Positions 4,572 to 8,876 of a stretch of 8,876 nucleotides of DNA are shown piece after piece (position 1 is the first letter of the stretch; each line of letters opens with the position of its first letter). The position numbers and the translations under genes are program-made. The notes below the pieces were generated by a model, which was not told the DNA's origin, did no database searches, and saw only the letters and a list, made by a program, of their open reading frames with translations. The stretch covers positions 1 through 8,876 of the forward strand of contig JAFUCW010000124.1 of assembly GCA_017459485.1 (NCBI GenBank), given 5' to 3'. The stretch is from Eggerthellaceae bacterium (lineage in GTDB: Bacteria; Actinomycetota; Coriobacteriia; Coriobacteriales; Eggerthellaceae).

Positions 4572-4788
4572 GTCGCAGGCCCGCATCAGAATCAAGGGGA
4601 CTGAGGCATTTGGAGCCGAGAGGACGGAGGAGTTTAGCTCACTGGCGCAGCGCGCGCCGCTCCCGTCCCGCTCGCCATCGCGCGTTCCCGCACCATCGTC
4701 CGCCGCCCCCGCAAGCGCTCGCCAGCGCGCCGCTTGCGCACCATCATTCGGCTTCATTTGTCACGCCACGAACGCGGCAATTCTGACT
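4572..4788. other. Gene-free spacer with REP-like motifs and C-rich low-complexity DNA
   Basis: This stretch holds no gene I can support. It begins with a second copy of the REP-like 22-mer (4592-4613, TCAAGGGGACTGAGGCATTTGG) and a more diverged third trace (4622-4641, GGACGGAGGAGTTTAGCTCA). About 110 bp of C-rich sequence follow (about 4645-4755), with imperfect internal repeats such as CGCTCGCCATCGCGCG/CGCTCGCCAGCGCGCC and CGCACCATCGTC/CGCACCATCATTC. It replaces the R element that would be expected after module f. Confidence 0.6.
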
Positions 4789-4812
4789 TATAATATGCAC
4801 TTCGTAAAAGGA
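4789..4812 (+). promoter_or_regulatory. Orphan promoter and RBS with no gene behind it
   Basis: TATAATATGCA (4789-4799) and CGTAAAAGGA (4803-4812) match elements of the module f leader (ATTATATGCA and CGTAAAAGGA at 3911-3920 and 3931-3940), compressed together. No antitoxin-like ORF follows: the possible TTG at 4817 stops after four codons. It looks like the control region of a lost TA module. Confidence 0.5.
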
Positions 4813-4871
4813 ACGTTTGCGATACCAATAATCATTACTAGAACCCAAACGAGACTGAAAAGCTGCATAAT

Positions 4872-4979
4872 GTGACTGAAAGTATTCAAAAAGACCTAAA
4901 ATTTCTAAAAAAGTATACTAATCTAGGGGACTTTGTAGGTGAAATGAGATATAATTTGAACCAATTAGAGTTGGCGTAG
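4872..4979 (+). CDS. Possible 35-codon ORF or gene fragment in the AT-rich junction
   Basis: GTG 4872 opens a frame reading TESIQKDLKFLKKYTNLGDFVGEMRYNLNQLELA to TAG 4977-4979. The frame is open back to 4842 with no ATG. There is no ribosome-binding site. The sequence is much richer in A and T than the genes around it and the peptide is lysine/asparagine-rich, so it may be a fragment of a foreign gene. I do not recognise it. Expression is doubtful. Confidence 0.25.
   Translation: MTESIQKDLKFLKKYTNLGDFVGEMRYNLNQLELA
4950..4955 (+). promoter_or_regulatory. Candidate -10 box of the pilus operon
   Basis: TATAAT lies in AGATATAATTTG, 82 bp before the first gene of the pilus block. No good -35 is seen at the right distance. 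It is the best promoter candidate for the coiled-coil/signal peptidase/pilin transcript, as no comparable box occurs between 5514 and 6368. Confidence 0.4.
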
Positions 4980-5036
4980 AAGAAGTGTAACCATACGTAG
5001 GAAGGATAAAAGCCAGCACCCACGGCGCTTGTAAGG

Positions 5037-5513
5037 ATGGACGCGAAGAGTCTGAAAAAGCTGAACCGGCGCGAGCTACTCGAGATACTGGTGCAGCTTT
5101 CCGAGCAGAACGACGAGCTTAAGGAAGAAAACGAATCCCTGAAGGCTCGTCTGGCGGACAGGAAGATAGACGCGCAAGAAGTTGGCTCCATCGCGCAGGC
5201 GGCCCTCGAGGCAAACGGGTACTTCAAAGCAGCGGAAGAGGCAGCGCAGCAGTATTTGGAAAACATTGCGCGCATCCAGTCCGAAACCGAAGCAGAGTGC
5301 CAGGCAATGCTCGATGAGGTGAACCGGATGGTTGCGCAGGCAGAGCAGGCAACGGGTCGGAAGAGCACGGTACGCACGCAGGCACATCAAACCGCACGCA
5401 CGTCACTTGAGGGAAGCGCAGGAGAAGCACCAGCACCTCAGGTAGCAGGCACGCAAGAAGAAGCAGAACAAAGTACCGGTTGGCAAAACGTTTTGGAAGG
5501 CGAAACCAACTAG
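5037..5513 (+). CDS. Coiled-coil protein of a sortase-pilus locus
   Basis: This 158-aa soluble protein has no signal peptide or membrane segment. Residues about 5-22 (SLKKLNRRELLEILVQLS) form a helix. Heptad-like coiled coil follows at about 22-45 (EQNDELKEENESLKARL) and again at about 55-105 with many Ala/Glu/Gln. The C-terminal 45 residues are low-complexity (TSLEGSAGEAPAPQVAGTQEEAEQS). Similar 'SLKKLNRRELLE' proteins occur next to signal peptidase and pilin genes in related bacteria, sometimes labelled DNA repair or hypothetical; the function is unknown. ATG 5037 has only AAGG touching it, and a better GGAAGGA lies about 30 bp upstream, so initiation is unusual. Its stop directly abuts the signal peptidase ATG. 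Confidence 0.7.
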   Translation: MDAKSLKKLNRRELLEILVQLSEQNDELKEENESLKARLADRKIDAQEVGSIAQAALEANGYFKAAEEAAQQYLENIARIQSETEAECQAMLDEVNRMVAQAEQATGRKSTVRTQAHQTARTSLEGSAGEAPAPQVAGTQEEAEQSTGWQNVLEGETN

Positions 5514-6164
5514 ATGTTCGGCAAGCAGAAGAATAACGGCACCGTAATGGCAGCGCAGCCCGCCCTGGCCGGTGCAGGTGCGGGGGCCGCCACAGGCGCA
5601 TCCGCTCCTACTGCCGACGTGCTGCGTGGTGAACTCGATCGCGTGACCACGCTGGACAAGCGCCGCTCCGCCATCCTCTCCACCATCGGCGTTCTGGCCG
5701 TGGTGGCCGCCATCGCCGTTATCGCCTCCACGTTCTTCATCTCCGTGCTCCAGATTCGCGGCAACTCCATGGAGCCCACGCTCACGGACGGCCAGGTCGT
5801 CATTGCCAGTCATCTGGGTGCCCCGCAGCAAGGCGAAGTCACCGCGTTCTATTACAACAACAAGATTCTGCTCAAGCGCGTTATTGCCTTCCCGGGCGAC
5901 TGGGTAGACATCACGCGCGACGGCGTTGTGTTCGTCAATGGCGAAATGCTCCAGGAAGATTACCTGGAAACGGCAGACTTCGGCAAGGCGGACATCGAAT
6001 TCCCCTACCAGGTGCAAGACGGACGTTACTTCGTCCTGGGCGACAACCGCGCGGTTTCCATCGACAGCCGCAGCAACGCCATCGGCACCGTGTCGGAGGA
6101 ACAGTTAATAGGTAAGGCGGTCCTGCGGGTTTGGCCCATCCAGGACCTGGGGTTAGTTCACTAG
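5514..6164 (+). CDS. lepB: Type I signal peptidase (S26)
   Basis: This 216-aa membrane protease removes signal peptides from exported proteins, here most likely the pilin precursor encoded next. An Ala/Gly-rich cytoplasmic N-terminus (1-50) is followed by one membrane segment (about 53-79). Box B is RGNSMEPTL with catalytic Ser85, box D is KRVIAFPGD with general-base Lys121, and box E is GDNRAVSIDSR (176-186). All key residues are present and the length fits Gram-positive SipS-type enzymes. The ATG follows the previous stop with no gap, so translation is coupled; a ribosome-binding site is not obvious. Pilus loci often carry a dedicated signal peptidase-like protein, but this one looks catalytically complete, so it may also be a housekeeping enzyme. 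Confidence 0.93.
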   Translation: MFGKQKNNGTVMAAQPALAGAGAGAATGASAPTADVLRGELDRVTTLDKRRSAILSTIGVLAVVAAIAVIASTFFISVLQIRGNSMEPTLTDGQVVIASHLGAPQQGEVTAFYYNNKILLKRVIAFPGDWVDITRDGVVFVNGEMLQEDYLETADFGKADIEFPYQVQDGRYFVLGDNRAVSIDSRSNAIGTVSEEQLIGKAVLRVWPIQDLGLVH

Positions 6165-6182
6165 GAAAAGGAGGGCAGAGCC

Positions 6183-6227
6183 ATGCAGAGATTGCTAAGG
6201 ATCAGAGGTTGGCCGCAGGGCAGATGA
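6183..6227 (+). CDS. 14-codon leader peptide candidate
   Basis: AAAAGGAGGG (6166-6175), the strongest Shine-Dalgarno of the pilus block, lies 7 to 8 bp before ATG 6183. The ATG opens MQRLLRIRGWPQGR and then TGA 6225-6227. The peptide has five arginines and one tryptophan. It ends exactly where an RNA hairpin begins. It could be a regulatory leader ORF or the stub of a decayed gene. Confidence 0.45.
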   Translation: MQRLLRIRGWPQGR

Positions 6228-6260
6228 CCCTAAGGTCAGGTTCCTGCGCCAAGCCTGATC
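6225..6260 (+). promoter_or_regulatory. Two mutually exclusive RNA hairpins upstream of the pilin gene
   Basis: TGACC (6225-6229) can pair with GGTCA (6234-6238) around loop CTAA. The same GGTCA, extended to GGTCAGG (6234-6240), can pair instead with CCTGATC (6254-6260, one G-U). The first stem includes the stop codon of the 14-codon ORF, so a ribosome there would block it and favour the second. No T-tract follows, so transcription termination is not shown. Confidence 0.35.
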
Positions 6261-6367
6261 AATAAGTGTAGGAAGAGATGACGAAATGCGAGCAGGGGTA
6301 TTTCAGCATCAGAAGGAAGAAAACGTATAGGAACAGAAAGAGAAAGAAACTGGAAGGAGAAATGGAG

Positions 6368-8170
6368 ATGAGTAAAGTAAAGTCAATTAAGTTTGCCCTG
6401 TTGGCATTGATCGCAGCCCTAGTGCTCGCAATGCCCACCATGGCATTCGCCGAAGGCGACAGCAGCACGCCCGCCGCGACCGACACTCTGAAGGTCAATA
6501 CGGCGAACGCACAGGGGAAAACTGTTGCAGAGGGTCATTCTTACGAAGCCTATCAGATTCTTGATGGTGATTATGCTGACGGTGTGCTATCCAACATTAG
6601 CTGGGGTTCCGGCATCCAGGGCGCTGATTTCTTGGCAGCGTTAAAGGCTGATAGCCGTACTTCCTCTGCATTTGAAGGCGCTAATAGTGCTGCCGACGTT
6701 GCTAAAGTTCTCTCTGATGCAAAGCTTGGTTTCGATGCAGATCTCACCAAGGCATTCGGTGACATAGCGCAGCAATATCTCACAGGAACCAAGGTTAGCG
6801 TGCCTGTTAACAAGGCAACCTCGATTACCGATCCCGGTTATTATCTGGTTCAGGACGTGCTCCCGGCTGACTACTACACTGATGACGACAAGACAATCGT
6901 TAACGACAAGTATAAGGAATACGTTTCCACACGCGTTATTCTTGGTGTTTACGGTGGCCAGGCTCTTGAAGTGAATCCGAAGGCCGACGTTCCCTCTGTC
7001 GATAAGTTTGTCAAGGAAGAAAATTCGAACGACGCTGCTGCAGACAGCCAGATTGGTGTTGTAAATTCTGGCACCAAAGATACTGATGGTACGTGGGGTA
7101 AAATTGGTGATTACGAAATCGGTCAGGTTTTTGATTACCAGCTCGTAGGTTCGCTTCCTACCAATTATGCCGATTACACCACGAAGTATTGGTATAAGTT
7201 TACGGACACGCTGTCTGCTGGCCAGACCTACGTTGGTAACGTAAAGGTGTATGTCGACGCTACCGAGGTGACGGATGGCTTTACGGTAACTGCTCCTACC
7301 GGAACTGCTGGTGGAACACTTATGGTTGAGTTCCCGGATCTGAACAAGCTAAAGGTTGCTGCTGCTGATACTGAGTATGTTACTGTGACTGCAGCATCTA
7401 AGATTTATGTTGAGTATCAGGCTAAATTGAACGAAAATGCCATTGTTGGCAATGCTGGTAACCCCAATGAGGTTTACCTCGAGTTCTCGAACAATCCCAA
7501 TAAGGATCACGACGGAGAAAAGGGCAAGACGCCTACCAAGTACACTGTCGTTTTCACCTTCAAGGTAGACAACACAAAGATCGACGCTGATGCTCCATCG
7601 ACCAAGCTTCCTGATGCTCAGTTTGTTCTGCTGAACAGCGATCGTACTAAGATTGCCCAGATCACAGACGGTAAGTTTGTGAAGTGGGATGACGCTCCTG
7701 CTGCACTGCAGAGTGACGACAGCTTCGATCCCTCTAGGTTCGAATCTACAACGATTGATTCGAAGTATGTTGTGACCTCTGTTGCCGGTGGTGTCTTCAA
7801 CATTACTGGCTTGGATGATGGCAAGTACTATCTCAAGGAGATCAAGGCTCCTGCACAGTACAACCTCCCGAAGAATGCGTTCGAGTTTACTATCGCAAGC
7901 ACTTACGGTACTGGTACGGACGCATATGATGGTTCTGCCCAGGCAACAAAAGAGCTTAAGAACCTTACTATCACCAATACTTCGGGCACAACCGCAGGCG
8001 ATGTTGCAGAGGGTACTGTTGCGCAGGACATCACTAACTCCAAGGGTACAACTTTGCCCAGCACTGGTGGCATCGGCACCACGATCTTCTACATCGTGGG
8101 TGGCGGCCTGATTCTTGCGGCTCTGATCGCCCTGGTGGTGCGCAACCGCAAGAGCTCTACTACTGCATAA
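6368..8170 (+). CDS. LPXTG-anchored backbone (major) pilin
   Basis: This 600-aa sortase-assembled pilus subunit has these parts in order: signal peptide with cleavage after AFA (residue 28); an N-terminal domain; pilin motif VNPK with Lys205, the expected acceptor for polymerisation; a fimbrial D2-type domain with Lys213 (SVDKFV) and the Asn pair 375/376 in EFSNNPN as likely isopeptide partners; a CnaB-like domain from about 395 (VVFTFKVDNTKID) with E-box YYLKEIKAPAQY, Glu491; LPSTGG (563-568); a membrane helix; and tail RNRKSSTTA. I chose ATG 6368 because GGAAGGAG lies 8 bp upstream. The frame runs back to 6278, adding 30 very basic residues without a good ribosome-binding site. GC content is visibly lower than in flanking genes. 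Confidence 0.93.
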   Translation: MSKVKSIKFALLALIAALVLAMPTMAFAEGDSSTPAATDTLKVNTANAQGKTVAEGHSYEAYQILDGDYADGVLSNISWGSGIQGADFLAALKADSRTSSAFEGANSAADVAKVLSDAKLGFDADLTKAFGDIAQQYLTGTKVSVPVNKATSITDPGYYLVQDVLPADYYTDDDKTIVNDKYKEYVSTRVILGVYGGQALEVNPKADVPSVDKFVKEENSNDAAADSQIGVVNSGTKDTDGTWGKIGDYEIGQVFDYQLVGSLPTNYADYTTKYWYKFTDTLSAGQTYVGNVKVYVDATEVTDGFTVTAPTGTAGGTLMVEFPDLNKLKVAAADTEYVTVTAASKIYVEYQAKLNENAIVGNAGNPNEVYLEFSNNPNKDHDGEKGKTPTKYTVVFTFKVDNTKIDADAPSTKLPDAQFVLLNSDRTKIAQITDGKFVKWDDAPAALQSDDSFDPSRFESTTIDSKYVVTSVAGGVFNITGLDDGKYYLKEIKAPAQYNLPKNAFEFTIASTYGTGTDAYDGSAQATKELKNLTITNTSGTTAGDVAEGTVAQDITNSKGTTLPSTGGIGTTIFYIVGGGLILAALIALVVRNRKSSTTA

Positions 8171-8190
8171 GTAGTACACTTACCTTAACA

Positions 8191-8220
8191 GGGTAGTGGG
8201 ATCCTGCATTCCCACTACCC
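8191..8220 (+). terminator. Hairpin after the pilin gene
   Basis: GGGTAGTGGGA (8191-8201) pairs perfectly with TCCCACTACCC (8210-8220) over an 8-nt loop, 20 bp after the pilin stop. No T-tract follows. It may protect the pilin mRNA 3' end or act with the terminator downstream. Confidence 0.7.
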
Positions 8221-8238
8221 GTTCGGGTAACTATGCTG

Positions 8239-8275
8239 CTCGGCCGGTCGGGCAGGACCCGATCGGCCGAGTTTT
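8239..8275 (+). terminator. Intrinsic terminator between pilin and sortase genes
   Basis: CTCGGCCGGTCGGG (8239-8252) pairs with CCCGATCGGCCGAG (8258-8271), a 14-bp GC-rich stem with one G-U and a 5-nt loop, followed by TTTT (8272-8275). It lies 15 bp before the sortase start. Partial readthrough would give far more pilin than sortase mRNA, as expected for a structural protein and its enzyme. No separate promoter is seen for the sortase. Confidence 0.8.
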
Positions 8276-8289
8276 AGCAAGAAGGCACC

Positions 8290-8876
8290 TTGAAGAAAGT
8301 TATAGGAAATATCGTCACAGCCCTCATTTTAATCGTAGGGCTCGGCGTGCTTTTATACCCAACCATTAGTGACTATTGGAATGCAAGGTTGCAGGGTCAG
8401 GCAATTGGGGTATATGAACGAGCCATATCCGAAATGTCCGAAAACGATCTTTCGGCTATTTCGGATAATGCTCATGCCTACAATGATGACATTGCCGCAC
8501 GGGGCAGCTATATCCATGAAATGTCCGCCCAGGAGTTGGATGAATATAATTCACTGCTCAATGTAGGCGGAAGTGGCATGATGGGCCATATCGAAATCGA
8601 GAAGCTCGGCGTCGATTTGCCCCTCTACCATACGGTGGATGAAGCGGTTCTTCAGGTAGGCGTTGGCCACATCCCAGGCTCGTCCTTGCCTGTCGGTGGT
8701 CCCAGCACCCATACGGTGCTATCCGGCCATCGCGGGTTGCCGACGAGCAAGCTGTTCACGGAGCTGGACAGGATGGAAGAGGGAGACATCTTTTCCCTCT
8801 ACGTGCTGGACCAGCAGTTGGTGTACGAAGTGGACCAGATCCTTACGGTGCTGCAAGACGACGTGAGCGGATGGAA
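8290..8876 (+). CDS. Class C (pilus) sortase, N-terminal 195 codons, continues beyond window
   Basis: The TTG start at 8290 has GAAGG (8281-8285) just upstream. The in-frame stop TAG 8275-8277 leaves no other start nearby. The sequence shows an N-terminal membrane segment (about 4-24), an extracytoplasmic helical region, then the sortase core: EYNSLLN, GHIEIEKLGVDLPLYHTVDEAVLQVGVGHIPGSSLPVGG, and THTVLSGHRGLPTSKLFTEL with catalytic His147. The catalytic Cys (TLxTC) and Arg lie beyond the window. Class C sortases join pilin subunits through the pilin-motif lysine and the LPXTG threonine; the substrate here is presumably the upstream pilin. The DPW/DPF 'lid' motif usual before this core is not seen. 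Confidence 0.9.
   Translation, partial: MKKVIGNIVTALILIVGLGVLLYPTISDYWNARLQGQAIGVYERAISEMSENDLSAISDNAHAYNDDIAARGSYIHEMSAQELDEYNSLLNVGGSGMMGHIEIEKLGVDLPLYHTVDEAVLQVGVGHIPGSSLPVGGPSTHTVLSGHRGLPTSKLFTELDRMEEGDIFSLYVLDQQLVYEVDQILTVLQDDVSGW

Noticed and set aside
4563..4757. - strand ORF in the spacer after module f
   Set aside because: Only low-complexity Ala/Gly/Arg sequence arising from the C-rich tract, with no start signal.
4357..4875. 172-codon + strand frame overlapping the RelE-type toxin
   Set aside because: It is an alternative frame of the toxin gene that runs on into low-complexity C-rich DNA. Its Ser/Pro/Ala-rich composition is an artefact.
5403..6017. 204-codon - strand frame antisense to the signal peptidase
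   Set aside because: The + strand encodes all signal peptidase boxes; the antisense product has no recognisable features.
6278..6367. N-terminal extension of the pilin with a YSIRK-like 'YFSIRRKK' string
   Set aside because: It lies far before the hydrophobic core, is followed by a long basic stretch, and ATG 6278 has no properly spaced ribosome-binding site, whereas ATG 6368 does. The resemblance is probably chance from purine-rich leader DNA.
7349..8179. 276-codon - strand frame antisense to the pilin
   Set aside because: The + strand gene has a complete pilin architecture; the antisense frame is Cys/Ser/Arg-rich and has no initiation signals.

Overview
The window is about 8.9 kb with every recognisable gene on the + strand. 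It falls into two blocks. The mixed base composition, actinobacterial-looking proteins and the coiled-coil/signal peptidase/pilin/class C sortase cluster suggest a gut- or oral-type Actinobacterium, possibly of the Coriobacteriia (Eggerthellaceae-like). That placement is inference from protein style and gene order; there is no rRNA or marker gene to prove it.

Block 1 (1 to about 4790) is a head-to-tail array of small two-gene toxin-antitoxin (TA) modules: (a) the tail of an antitoxin-like gene plus an unrecognised 95-aa toxin candidate; (b) a RelB/DinJ antitoxin with a YafQ-type RNase toxin; (c) an MntA nucleotidyltransferase antitoxin with a HepT HEPN toxin, both with intact signature motifs; (d) a BrnT-like toxin candidate followed by a ribbon-helix-helix (RHH) protein; (e) a Phd/YefM antitoxin with a ParE/RelE toxin; (f) a second Phd-type antitoxin with a RelE-superfamily toxin. 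Most modules have their own -10 box close to the first start codon, and partner genes overlap or nearly touch. Between modules lies a previously unnamed, structured intergenic repeat, called 'R' here. It has up to about 170 bp, several nested inverted repeats and a conserved core GGATAAYGCACYGG, and four copies are recognisable just after toxin stop codons (370, 1265, 2238, 3751). A fifth, truncated trace follows a relic YafQ-like toxin at about 2955-3023 that has lost 81 internal codons in frame. After that trace a 14-bp unit is expanded to four copies. REP-like hairpins (TCAAGGGGACGGAGGCATTTGG) and an orphan promoter/ribosome-binding site with no gene at 4789-4812 suggest further module loss. 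The picture is a cassette-like TA island that has gained, lost and rearranged modules.

Block 2 (about 4950-8876) is a sortase-assembled pilus locus: a 158-aa coiled-coil protein, a type I signal peptidase directly abutting it, a 14-codon ORF with a near-perfect ribosome-binding site and two mutually exclusive hairpins in front of the pilin gene, a 600-aa LPSTGG-anchored backbone pilin, a strong intrinsic terminator, and the first 195 codons of a class C sortase with a TTG start. The signal peptidase would process the pilin precursor. The sortase would link pilin subunits through the pilin-motif lysine and LPSTG. The terminator would keep sortase levels below pilin levels. An AT-rich junction of about 200 bp (4790-5000) separates the two blocks.
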